DNA of 64,000 nt. It comes from JBDROU01 sp043809745 [NCBI: bacterium] (lineage in GTDB: Bacteria > Elusimicrobiota > JBDRMW01). Positions 25,465-34,117 of the stretch are shown piece after piece. The position numbers and the translations under genes were made by a program. The stretch is from the NCBI GenBank assembly GCA_043809745.1, contig JBDROU010000073.1, positions 1 through 64,000 on the forward strand, in the 5' to 3' direction. The first letter of the stretch is position 1. Every line of letters starts with the position of its first letter. The notes beneath the pieces were generated by a model. That model was not told the DNA's origin, searched no databases, and saw only the letters and a list, made by a program, of their open reading frames with translations.

Positions 25465-26313
25465 ATGATATTCATTTTTAGGCAGATTATAATATTGCCT
25501 CTCATAATTATAAGCTTCTATAAACTCGTATATGCATCAGATCTAGATTTACATAAAATAAAGATTACCTATATAGGACATGCCACTACAGTTATCGAGT
25601 ATAGAAACAGATTAATCTTGACAGATCCGTTTTTTAAGGATAAATTGTTTCTCCAAAAAAGGAAAATACTTCCCGCTTTATTTGTTGAAGAACTGCCTAA
25701 AATAGACATAATTCTCATTAGTCACACCCACCCTGATCATTTTGACCTAAGCGCAATAAAAGCATTGAAAAATAAGCCAATTGTGGTTATGCCATGGAAT
25801 AGGGGCAAAGAGTTGAAAAACGCGGGATTTACTGTTGTAGAATTAGAACCGTATAGGTGCTATACCTATAACCAGTATACCATCACTGCGGTTCCTGCTA
25901 AACATATGTTTGGAAATTGTTTAGGATATATCATATCAACACCAGATGCGGTGATTTACTTTCCCGGAGATACAGATTTGTTTAAAGGAATCGATAAATT
26001 AAAGGATTATAAAATAGATGTTATGCTCATGCCATTTGCAGGTACCCCTATTGTTGGTTCTATTTGGACGAGCAGGCGAGCAGTAAAAGTCGTTGAGATG
26101 CTTAAACCTAAAACTGTTATACCGATCCACTGGGGCACATTTGTGAGATTGTGGACTCCAAAGGAACCGCCGACTCCTTATGCTTTTAGTGCTGATATGA
26201 AGGAGCAGATTCCGGAATGCAGTTGTGCAATCTTGCAAGTTGGCGAAGCATTTGAAACAACTCATATTGTCAGTCAAATAATTATTGATGGAGATAATAA
26301 TAATAATGATTAA
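25465..26313 (+). CDS. Exported metallo-beta-lactamase-fold hydrolase (UlaG/NAPE-PLD-like)
   Basis: A metal-dependent hydrolase of about 282 residues. The N-terminus (IFIFRQIIILPLIIISFYKLVYA) is a signal peptide, so it acts outside the cytoplasm. The metal-binding motif is HTHPDHFD, with further ligands in GDTD and PIHWG. This branch includes UlaG lactonases and N-acylphosphatidylethanolamine phospholipase D. In a lipid operon the second type of activity is attractive, but the sequence alone does not decide. I prefer the ATG at 25465 with GGGTGA upstream to the ATG at 25453 that overlaps the MarR stop. Confidence 0.85.
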   Translation: MIFIFRQIIILPLIIISFYKLVYASDLDLHKIKITYIGHATTVIEYRNRLILTDPFFKDKLFLQKRKILPALFVEELPKIDIILISHTHPDHFDLSAIKALKNKPIVVMPWNRGKELKNAGFTVVELEPYRCYTYNQYTITAVPAKHMFGNCLGYIISTPDAVIYFPGDTDLFKGIDKLKDYKIDVMLMPFAGTPIVGSIWTSRRAVKVVEMLKPKTVIPIHWGTFVRLWTPKEPPTPYAFSADMKEQIPECSCAILQVGEAFETTHIVSQIIIDGDNNNND

Positions 26314-27298
26314 TAATATAGATGCAAAATATGATATCCATGTTCATGTTGTTGGTGATGGCAGCTCCGGCAGCGGGTGTTGGATGCGGCTCACACCATG
26401 GCAGAGATTGCTTTCTAAGGTTATGCTTTCAAATATTGATTTACCGTCAAATGCCCTTAAAACCAATTTTGATGTTCTGTACGCAGATCGCTTAATAAAA
26501 TGGGTTGAGGAATCATCTCTTGATTATTTCGTTATCCTGGCGGAAGATCAAGCATATGATGAAAATGGAAAGGTAATACAAGGAGCAACATCTTTTTATG
26601 TGCCCAATGATTATATTTTCGAACTTTCGAAACGATGTCCGAAGTTGCTACCTGGTATATCTATACATCCTGCTAGACCCGATGCGCTGGATGAACTTGA
26701 AAGGTGTTTAGAAAAGGGTGCTGTACTCTTAAAAATTCTTCCAAATTCAAAAAATATTGACTGCAAAAGCAAACAATATAAACGTTTTTGGGAGAGGATG
26801 GCAGAAGTAAGACTGCCGCTTCTTGCGCACACAGGGGGAGAACATACGGTACCTATTATAAGGAAGGATCTCAGCACCCCTCAAATTCTTGAATATCCCT
26901 TGCAGTGCGGCGTTACAGTCATAGCAGCTCATTCGGGTACGAAAAGCGGTATTTTTGATGAAGATTTTTTCCCACTATTTGTGGAAATGCTTAACCGATA
27001 TCCAAATTTTTATGGGGACATAAGTGCCTTTAATATTCCACTTCGCAGTAAGTACATCAAAGGAACTGTCTGCGAGGAAATCAGCAGCAGGCTGCTTCAC
27101 GGCAGTGATTTCCCTGTTCCTATACAAGGGCTCTGGCCATGGCTTAGAGGATTAATTGAGAGTGATGCGTATAAAACGATACAAAGCGTGCATAATAGCC
27201 TTGAACGGGATTATATCATTAAAAAGGCGGTAGGTTATCCGGAAGCAGTTTTTTTGAGGGCTAAAAATATTTTGAGATTACATCAATTGCCAATTTAA
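26306..27298 (+). CDS. Amidohydrolase-family (COG2159-like) TIM-barrel hydrolase
   Basis: A metal-dependent hydrolase of about 330 residues. The first motif DIHVHVVGDG supplies two His; further candidates are LPLLAHTGGEH, VIAAHSGT and the late Asp in LLHGSDFP. Family members hydrolyse or decarboxylate small molecules. It has no signal peptide. I chose the ATG at 26306, which overlaps the end of the previous gene by 8 nt, over a TTG at 26285 and an ATG at 26288. Its place between a phosphodiesterase-like enzyme and the acyltransferase fusion suggests that it processes a released head group or N-acyl compound (inference). Confidence 0.8.
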   Translation: MINNIDAKYDIHVHVVGDGSSGSGCWMRLTPWQRLLSKVMLSNIDLPSNALKTNFDVLYADRLIKWVEESSLDYFVILAEDQAYDENGKVIQGATSFYVPNDYIFELSKRCPKLLPGISIHPARPDALDELERCLEKGAVLLKILPNSKNIDCKSKQYKRFWERMAEVRLPLLAHTGGEHTVPIIRKDLSTPQILEYPLQCGVTVIAAHSGTKSGIFDEDFFPLFVEMLNRYPNFYGDISAFNIPLRSKYIKGTVCEEISSRLLHGSDFPVPIQGLWPWLRGLIESDAYKTIQSVHNSLERDYIIKKAVGYPEAVFLRAKNILRLHQLPI

Positions 27299-27311
27299 TG
27301 GAGGTATTCGT

Positions 27312-30300
27312 ATGCAATCCGAAAATGATATAAGGACTTTTCCGAGGGGCTTTATCCCCTTTATAGCAACACAGTTTTTTGGCGCGTTCAATGATAATGC
27401 ATTTAAGCTGCTTGTTGTGCTGGTGGCTGTTTCAATGCTCCCCAGTTCAGATGCTAATGCTGCCGCGCGGTTTGTGTCCCTCGGATCAATGCTGCTCATT
27501 ATCCCATTTCTTGTTTTTGCGTCTTTTGCGGGGTGGCTCTCTGATAAATATTCGAAAAAAAAGGTGATGGTGGGTACAAAGTTACTTGAAATAGTCATAA
27601 TGCTTATCGCTATTGTGGGTATTTACATGCAAAATCTTTTTGTCTTGTTTTCATGCATCTTTCTTCTTGGATTACAGAGTACAATATTCGGACCGGCGAA
27701 GTATGGGATATTACCTGAGATACTTTCACCTGAAGCGCTTTCAAGAGGCAATGGCATATTAGCAGGATTTACGTTCTTAGCAATTGTGCTGGGTACTGCT
27801 TTTGGAGGTGTACTGAAACCCATATTCCAGGATAATCTCGTAGTGATTGGTTTCATTTTACTAAGTATTGCGGTAATAGGGTTTCTTACCTCGCTGTTTA
27901 TACATCCCGCAAAATCATCAGATCCATATAAATCGTTATCACTTAATCCTCTCAGCCCTGTTATAAAGACGATAAAAGAACATTATAAGAATAAATATCT
28001 TATGGCACCGATAACCGGTCTTGTGTATTTTTGGTTCTTAGGTGCTCTTATTCAAATGACATTACTTTTATTTTCACAGACAGAATTGCAGCTGGATGAT
28101 ATACGGATTGGTATTTTGCTTGCTGTTATGGCTTTGAGTGCAGGTGTGGGAAGTGTATTGGCAGGCAGATTTTCCGAACGTAAGGTAGAAATAGGACTTG
28201 TGCCGCTTGGTGCTATGGGAATGAGCGTTTCATTATTATTGTTTCCCGCAGTAGCGCATTCATATATACATGTTCTTTGCTTGAGTGCTCTATCTGGAAT
28301 GTTTGCAGGCTTTTTTGCTTTACCGCTTAATGCGATAGTACAATTTGAATCACCAGCTGCCAAAAGAGGCGGCATACTCGCATCAGTAAACTTTTTGACC
28401 TTTACAGGAATACTCGCGGCATCATTTCTTTTCCCATATTTCACAACTTACTTTCACCTGAAGCCTTCAATAATACTGTTTGTATTTGGGTGTGTGACAT
28501 TAGCGATTTCTACTTATTTATGTATTTGGCTTGAGGAATTTTTAGTCAGATTTCTTCTGTGGCTTTTAACCCATACTATTTACAAGATAAGGATTGTCGG
28601 GAGGGAGAATTTACCTTATCAGGGACCGGCATTACTGGTTGCAAATCATATGTCATTTATTGATGCCTTGCTTATAGGAGCGGTTATACCGAGGTTTATC
28701 CGATTTATAATGCATAAGAGTTTATTTGAAATACCGGTGTTGCATCACTTTACAAAAATACTGCATGCGATTCCGATTGCGCCGGGCAAGCAGATGAAAG
28801 AAGCACTTGATAAAGCAGCCAGCGAACTGCAAAAAGGGGAGTTGGTTTGTATATTTCCTGAAGGACAGATAACAAGGACAGGCGGTTTGCTTGAATTCAA
28901 AAGAGGAATGGAAGAAATTGCTAGAAATAGCAATGCGCCGATTATTCCGATACATCTCGATAATGTATGGGGAAGTCTCTTTTCTTATGAAAAAAAGAGA
29001 TTTTTTTGGAAGATGCCTAAAAAATTACCGTATCCGGTAACTGTTTCATTCGGGAAACCGCTTCCGTCTAACGCTTCATCCGATACTGTACGCATGCACG
29101 TTATGGATCTAGGCGCTCAGTCATTTCCCTTAAGGCCGTCATTAAGCGAAAATTTGGTAGATGGAATGATGTGGGTGACAAGAAAGCGTTGGAATAAAAA
29201 AGCGATGAGTGATACATTGGGGCTTGAGTTAAGCTATGGAAGACTGCTAACTTTATGTTTATTACTTAAAAATAAGTTAAAAAAGCTGCTTAATATGAAT
29301 GAGCCGGCATTGCCAGACTTAAAACGGCATGCGGTGGGGATTGTGCTTCCAGCCGGTATCGCAGGAGCTGCTGCCAATATCTCAGTGCTTTTGAGCGGAT
29401 ATGTGCCAATTAATCTGAATTTTACAAGTTCAGAAGAAAGCATACATCATGCTGCCAATGTGTGTAAGATAAAATATATAATTACCTCAAAAAAGTTTCT
29501 GGGCAAAATTAACATCAAACTTCCGGGGCAGTTAATTTTTATTGAGGAGTTATTCAAGAACATAAGCACGCTCGAAAAGGCATTAGCCTATAGCATACTC
29601 AAAATTTTGCCATTTTCGCTTTTGCGTTTGATCACGGGTACATATAAGATGAACGCCGATGATGTTGTTACGGTTTTGTTTTCATCCGGTTCAACAGGGA
29701 TACCCAAAGGAGTAATGCTTACGCACAAGAATATTCGTTCGAATGCAGAAGGATTAAGCCAGGTATTCGATGTGAATAGATATGATTGCATAGCTGGAAT
29801 ATTGCCACTTTTTCATTCATTTGGATTTACGGGTACCATTTGGTTCCCTTTGCTGAACGGTTTTTCAGCTGCATATCATCCTAACCCGCTTGATGCGAAA
29901 GTCGTAGGGCAAATGGTGCAGAAAGAACACTGCACAATTCTGCTGGCTACGCCAACATTCTTATCATTGTATAAAAAGAAAATTAATCCTGAGCAATTTA
30001 AAACGCTCCACACTATCATTGTCGGGGCTGAAAAGCTTGAAGCGGATCTGGCAAAAAAAGTTGAGGATACATATCATGTAAAGGTTCGCGAAGGATACGG
30101 GGCAACAGAACTCTCGCCGGTAGCAGCACTTAACATAGCTGATGTAACGTTACCTGGGATTAATCAGGTTGGGACGAAAATTGGTACAATCGGTAATCCT
30201 ATCCCCGGGGTATGCGCGCGAATTATCAGGCAGTTGGAAAATGGAAATGATCTCATGCCTGATTTCGAAAACTGTGCTCCGTTCGGAGAAATGGGGATGC

Positions 30301-30770
30301 TTTGGATCAGCGGGCATGGAGTAATGAAGGGGTATTGCGGACAACCAGAGCTTACTGATAAAGTAATTAAAAAAGGATGGTATAAAACTGGTGATCTTGC
30401 AAGTATAGATAAGGCAGGATTTATTACATTTCATGGACGGATTTCGCGTTTTTCTAAAATTGCCGGTGAGATGGTGCCACATCAAAAAATTGAAGAATTG
30501 CTGCGTAAAAATGCGCCAGAAGGTATTCATCTTGCAGTTACGGGGATTACTGATATGAACCAAAAAGAGCATCTAATAGTCTTATATACTGGAGAATTTG
30601 ATTGCGAGAATGCATATTCAGAACTACGTAAAGCAAACATTCCAAATTTGTGGATACCTGCGAAAAAGAACTTTTTTAGAATCGACATGCTTCCCGTTTT
30701 GGGAACAGGAAAATTAGATCTAAAGAGTTTACAGGAATTAGCTAAGAAATATTTTGATAATGCATCTTGA
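27312..30770 (+). CDS. aas: LplT-Aas type fusion: MFS lysophospholipid transporter / acyltransferase / acyl-ACP synthetase
   Basis: A 1152-residue three-part protein for lysophospholipid recycling. Residues about 1-415 are a 12-helix MFS transporter (LplT-like, with GWLSDKYSKKKV between helices 2 and 3). About 425-620 is a PlsC acyltransferase with NHMSFIDA (HX4D) and PEGQITRTGG. About 630-1150 is an AMP-forming acyl-ACP/CoA synthetase with the P-loop-like SSGSTGIPKGVMLTHKN and late YKTGDLA. It would flip lysophospholipid inward, activate a fatty acid and re-acylate. GGAGG lies upstream. It begins 13 nt after the amidohydrolase and stands 27 nt before the CDP-alcohol phosphatidyltransferase. 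LplT and Aas are separate proteins in E. coli; fusions like this are known in other phyla. Confidence 0.92.
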   Translation: MQSENDIRTFPRGFIPFIATQFFGAFNDNAFKLLVVLVAVSMLPSSDANAAARFVSLGSMLLIIPFLVFASFAGWLSDKYSKKKVMVGTKLLEIVIMLIAIVGIYMQNLFVLFSCIFLLGLQSTIFGPAKYGILPEILSPEALSRGNGILAGFTFLAIVLGTAFGGVLKPIFQDNLVVIGFILLSIAVIGFLTSLFIHPAKSSDPYKSLSLNPLSPVIKTIKEHYKNKYLMAPITGLVYFWFLGALIQMTLLLFSQTELQLDDIRIGILLAVMALSAGVGSVLAGRFSERKVEIGLVPLGAMGMSVSLLLFPAVAHSYIHVLCLSALSGMFAGFFALPLNAIVQFESPAAKRGGILASVNFLTFTGILAASFLFPYFTTYFHLKPSIILFVFGCVTLAISTYLCIWLEEFLVRFLLWLLTHTIYKIRIVGRENLPYQGPALLVANHMSFIDALLIGAVIPRFIRFIMHKSLFEIPVLHHFTKILHAIPIAPGKQMKEALDKAASELQKGELVCIFPEGQITRTGGLLEFKRGMEEIARNSNAPIIPIHLDNVWGSLFSYEKKRFFWKMPKKLPYPVTVSFGKPLPSNASSDTVRMHVMDLGAQSFPLRPSLSENLVDGMMWVTRKRWNKKAMSDTLGLELSYGRLLTLCLLLKNKLKKLLNMNEPALPDLKRHAVGIVLPAGIAGAAANISVLLSGYVPINLNFTSSEESIHHAANVCKIKYIITSKKFLGKINIKLPGQLIFIEELFKNISTLEKALAYSILKILPFSLLRLITGTYKMNADDVVTVLFSSGSTGIPKGVMLTHKNIRSNAEGLSQVFDVNRYDCIAGILPLFHSFGFTGTIWFPLLNGFSAAYHPNPLDAKVVGQMVQKEHCTILLATPTFLSLYKKKINPEQFKTLHTIIVGAEKLEADLAKKVEDTYHVKVREGYGATELSPVAALNIADVTLPGINQVGTKIGTIGNPIPGVCARIIRQLENGNDLMPDFENCAPFGEMGMLWISGHGVMKGYCGQPELTDKVIKKGWYKTGDLASIDKAGFITFHGRISRFSKIAGEMVPHQKIEELLRKNAPEGIHLAVTGITDMNQKEHLIVLYTGEFDCENAYSELRKANIPNLWIPAKKNFFRIDMLPVLGTGKLDLKSLQELAKKYFDNAS

Positions 30771-30797
30771 ATTTAAATTGTAAATGGAGGAGCTTCT

Positions 30798-31406
30798 ATG
30801 CCAAGTATTTATGAACTGAAACCGCTTTTTCAAAATATTCTGAAACCATTTATGAGATTGCTTTATAAATTAAAGGTTACTCCCAACCAAGTTACTATTA
30901 TAAGTGTAGTGCTTTCGTGTTTAGTAGGGATGTTGGTATTTTTTTATGTTGAAGCTGTATGGATATTTTATTTAGTTCCTGTTTTCCTTTTTATTCGCAT
31001 GGGCATGAATGCATTGGATGGGATGCTTGCAAAGGAATATCATATGCGAACTAATATTGGTGTGTTTTTGAACGAGTTGGGAGATATTGTATCTGATATA
31101 TTTTTATACAGTCCGCTTATTACATTAGTAGGAACATTCAATTGGCTTATTATTGGGACAGTCCTACTGAGCGTTATAAGTGAAGCTACAGGGATGGTAG
31201 CTGTCCAGATTGGTGCAAAAAGAAGATTTGATGGACCTATGGGTAAAAGTGATCGTGCTTTTTGGTTTGGTTTGATTTATTTACTTTTGGGATTAGGAAT
31301 AAAATCAGGCATGTGGATTAATTATGTTGTTATAGTCATCATGATTTTTCTTCTGGTAACAATTAATAACCGGATAAAAAATGCTCTAAAGGAGGTGTGT
31401 AAATGA
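30798..31406 (+). CDS. ynbA: CDP-alcohol phosphatidyltransferase, YnbA-like
   Basis: A 202-residue membrane enzyme with about six helices that swaps CMP of CDP-diacylglycerol for an alcohol. The family motif DGxxARx8GxxxDxxxD appears here as DGMLAKEYHM...NIGVFLNELGD, with Lys for Arg and Asn for the first Asp of the second pair. As I remember it, E. coli YnbA also has Asn at that place, so it is a subfamily trait. The MPTIYELKPLF-like start also resembles YnbA. GGAGGAG precedes the ATG. It overlaps the CdsA-like gene by 4 nt. The alcohol acceptor is unknown. Confidence 0.85.
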   Translation: MPSIYELKPLFQNILKPFMRLLYKLKVTPNQVTIISVVLSCLVGMLVFFYVEAVWIFYLVPVFLFIRMGMNALDGMLAKEYHMRTNIGVFLNELGDIVSDIFLYSPLITLVGTFNWLIIGTVLLSVISEATGMVAVQIGAKRRFDGPMGKSDRAFWFGLIYLLLGLGIKSGMWINYVVIVIMIFLLVTINNRIKNALKEVCK

Positions 31407-32383
31407 ATTACATAGGAAAATATTTCCCAGTTTTCAACCAAGAATTTTTCTTACAGCTTGCTGGTGTTATGATGCTTACACTTAGCGGAATAGCTGCTAT
31501 TTTGATTATTGCGACTCTCGTGGTATTTATAATGAAACGTGTAAGACCAGAGAAAGATTTTACTGAACTTGAGCAAAGAATAAAGAGTTGGTGGATTATG
31601 GCAAGCATCTTTTTTCTTGCCATTATATTAAGTAAAAATGCTTCGATAATATTTTTTGCATTCGTAAGTTTTCTTGCACTAAAAGAATATTTTTCTGTTA
31701 TTGAAACAAGACGCGCCGACAGACGCGTTTTGCTCTGGGCATATATTGCTATCCCAATTCAGTATTATTGGATTGCTGCTGGCTGGTATGGTATGTTTAT
31801 TATTTTTGTGCCGGTTTATATGTTTCTTTTTCTTCCATTACGAATGGTTCTTGTCGGAGAAACACAAGGATTTCTCAAAGCCGCAGGAACAATTCATTGG
31901 GGATTAATGAAAACAGTATTCTGTTTAGGGCATGTGGCTTACCTTTTGGCGCTACCTGCTGCTAATAACCCAATTGGTGGAAGTGCGGCATTAGTTCTGT
32001 ATCTTGTGATGCTCACTGAATTGAATGATGTTGCTCAATTTATGTTTGGTAAGATGTTTGGTAAACATAAGGTGGTTCCTCAGGTAAGTCCTAAAAAAAC
32101 ATGGGAAGGATTATTAGGCGGTATTGGTACCACTATATGTCTTGCATTCTTGCTTGGGCCATATTTTACACCGATGAATAGGTTAGAATCGCTATTTGCT
32201 GGTATTATTATTGGCTTGGGTGGATTCATAGGGGATATTGTTATGTCAGCGGTTAAACGTGATACTGGTATAAAAGATAGTTCTGATTTATTGCCAGGGC
32301 ATGGTGGTATTTTGGATCGCATTGACAGCTTGATGTATACGGCACCTTTGTTTTTCCACTATATTTACTATTTATATTTTTAA
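31403..32383 (+). CDS. ynbB: CdsA-like CDP-diglyceride synthase, YnbB-like
   Basis: A 326-residue polytopic phosphatidate cytidylyltransferase. The signature region SPKKTWEGLLGG and the C-terminal GDIVMSAVKRDTGIKDSSDLLPGHGGILDRIDS are intact, including the catalytic Asp residues. It makes CDP-diacylglycerol from phosphatidate and CTP, the substrate of the preceding enzyme. AAGGAGG lies at 31390, inside the end of ynbA, so the two are translationally coupled. Length and order match E. coli YnbB following YnbA. Confidence 0.92.
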   Translation: MNYIGKYFPVFNQEFFLQLAGVMMLTLSGIAAILIIATLVVFIMKRVRPEKDFTELEQRIKSWWIMASIFFLAIILSKNASIIFFAFVSFLALKEYFSVIETRRADRRVLLWAYIAIPIQYYWIAAGWYGMFIIFVPVYMFLFLPLRMVLVGETQGFLKAAGTIHWGLMKTVFCLGHVAYLLALPAANNPIGGSAALVLYLVMLTELNDVAQFMFGKMFGKHKVVPQVSPKKTWEGLLGGIGTTICLAFLLGPYFTPMNRLESLFAGIIIGLGGFIGDIVMSAVKRDTGIKDSSDLLPGHGGILDRIDSLMYTAPLFFHYIYYLYF

Positions 32384-32394
32384 AAGGATAAGTT

Positions 32395-33036
32395 ATGCAG
32401 CGATTAATCAGATTTTTGTTTTTTTTGCTAATTGTAAAACCACTTCTGCTCATAGTACTTGGAATAAATATACGGTATCGTGAACGTTTGCCAAATAGTG
32501 GTCCTGCGATTATTTGTGCAAATCACAACAGTCACTTGGACACATTGGTACTAATAACGTTGTTCTCATGTAAGATATTTAATTCTATTCGGCCTGTTGC
32601 AGCACGTGATTATTTCTGCTGTTCTCCATTCCTATCATGGTTTTCAAAGTATATAATGCAAATAATACCTCTTGATAGGAAGTTTGGGACATATCATGCT
32701 GATCCATTTAAGGAAATTTCGGAATCATTGGATAACAACGAAGTTGTCATTATTTATCCAGAAGGCAGTAGGGGTGAACCGGAAAGGTTGTCACAATTCA
32801 AAAATGGGATTTATCACCTTGCAAAAAAGCATCCTCAAGTACCAATTGTGCCCATATTTATGCATGGATTGGGAAAGGCTCTCCCACGTAATGAATGGCT
32901 TCTTGTACCTTTCTTTTGTGATGTGTTTGTTGGGGAAATATTACATTTTGTTGAAGATCGAAAAGACTTTATGCATACATTAGAAGAAAGTATTCAAAGA
33001 CTCGGAGCAGAAGGTCAATTTAAGGAATGGTATTAG
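32395..33036 (+). CDS. PlsC-like 1-acylglycerol-3-phosphate acyltransferase
   Basis: A 213-residue acyltransferase with one N-terminal hydrophobic segment. The catalytic NHNSHLD (HX4D) and the phosphate-binding YPEGSRGEPE are present. It acylates lysophosphatidate to phosphatidate, the substrate of the CdsA-like enzyme just upstream. AAAGGA precedes the ATG. It stands between the YnbB- and YnbC-like genes, where the E. coli operon has no gene. Its 3' end overlaps the first possible start of the next gene by 10 nt. Confidence 0.9.
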   Translation: MQRLIRFLFFLLIVKPLLLIVLGINIRYRERLPNSGPAIICANHNSHLDTLVLITLFSCKIFNSIRPVAARDYFCCSPFLSWFSKYIMQIIPLDRKFGTYHADPFKEISESLDNNEVVIIYPEGSRGEPERLSQFKNGIYHLAKKHPQVPIVPIFMHGLGKALPRNEWLLVPFFCDVFVGEILHFVEDRKDFMHTLEESIQRLGAEGQFKEWY

Positions 33037-34097
33037 TTATGTGTAACTTTTTTCTAAGCAGATTATGTTTTAGCTATCAATTCTTAATCATTTCTATCAT
33101 ATTATTTCTTGCTGTCATAGTAGGACTAATTTCCCCATCAAAGTTGTCTTCTGCAGATGATCAATTTAAACCAACTTTTTCAATTAGTAATGTTAAAAAC
33201 TCAATGAGAAAGCTTGACCTAGAAAAAGAAGCAAAATACTCATCTCCCATATTAAAATATTTCAATACTTATAATTTACCCGTTGAATCAAAACAACATT
33301 ATTTTGGATATTTCTATGTTAAGGAATGGAAATTAGCAGGTCATGTGTTCATGCCAGAAAATCTTAAAGCGACAGTGTTTGTGCTCCACGGATTATTTGA
33401 TCACTCAGGGTATCAAAGTAATGTAATCAGAATATTACTTGAGCATAATTATGCAGTAGCATTATTTGACCTGCCAGGGCATGGTTTGTCATCAGGTGAT
33501 AAAGTATCAATTAATGATTTTTCTGATTATGTATTTATATTCAATGAATTCTTGAAAAAATATAGCGCTCACCTGCCAAAACCATACCATATAATAGCGC
33601 ACAGTACAGGCTGTTCAATCGTATATGAATATATTTATCATGAAAAAGAGCACCCCTTTGATAAGATAGTCTTTCTCACACCACTTATTCATTCGCAGCA
33701 ATGGGTTATTTCAAAAATATCATATATTTGTTTTGGTTGGTTCCTTAAAAATGTCCCAAGAACTTTTCGAGATAGTACAAATTCTAAGAATTTTAACGAC
33801 TTTTTAATTAATGACCCGCTGCAATATAAAAAAGTTCCACTTACTTTTGTAAAGGCACTGTTCAATTGGAATAAGCGCATAGAATACTATGAAGTAATTA
33901 ATCAAGACATATACATTATTCAAGGAGACCAAGATTCCATAGTAGATTGGAAATATAATGTTTCATATTTGACTAAAAAAATACCCACAGCAAAAGTAAA
34001 TATTATTAAAAATGGCAAACATCATTTGCAAAATGAAATTGAACCTATTAGAACGAATGTTTTGAATCATATGATTAAATATATTGAAAAAGATTGA
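33027..34097 (+). CDS. Membrane-anchored alpha/beta hydrolase (monoacylglycerol lipase/lysophospholipase-like)
   Basis: A 356-residue hydrolase with one N-terminal membrane segment (about residues 15-38) and a soluble domain likely outside the cytoplasm. Motifs are VLHGLFDHSG (oxyanion), FDLPGHGLSSG, the nucleophile elbow AHSTGC, the acid Asp in QGDQDSIVD and the late His in NGKHHL. Start is either this ATG or one at 33039 (MCNFF...), which has AAGGA 12 nt upstream. The sequence is very AT-rich. It would cleave an acyl ester of a lysolipid or monoacylglycerol. It is not the YnbC homologue but related to its N-terminal domain, so a duplication is possible. Confidence 0.85.
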   Translation: MVLVMCNFFLSRLCFSYQFLIISIILFLAVIVGLISPSKLSSADDQFKPTFSISNVKNSMRKLDLEKEAKYSSPILKYFNTYNLPVESKQHYFGYFYVKEWKLAGHVFMPENLKATVFVLHGLFDHSGYQSNVIRILLEHNYAVALFDLPGHGLSSGDKVSINDFSDYVFIFNEFLKKYSAHLPKPYHIIAHSTGCSIVYEYIYHEKEHPFDKIVFLTPLIHSQQWVISKISYICFGWFLKNVPRTFRDSTNSKNFNDFLINDPLQYKKVPLTFVKALFNWNKRIEYYEVINQDIYIIQGDQDSIVDWKYNVSYLTKKIPTAKVNIIKNGKHHLQNEIEPIRTNVLNHMIKYIEKD

Positions 34098-34117
34098 TTA
34101 CAAAAGGAGGATTTATA

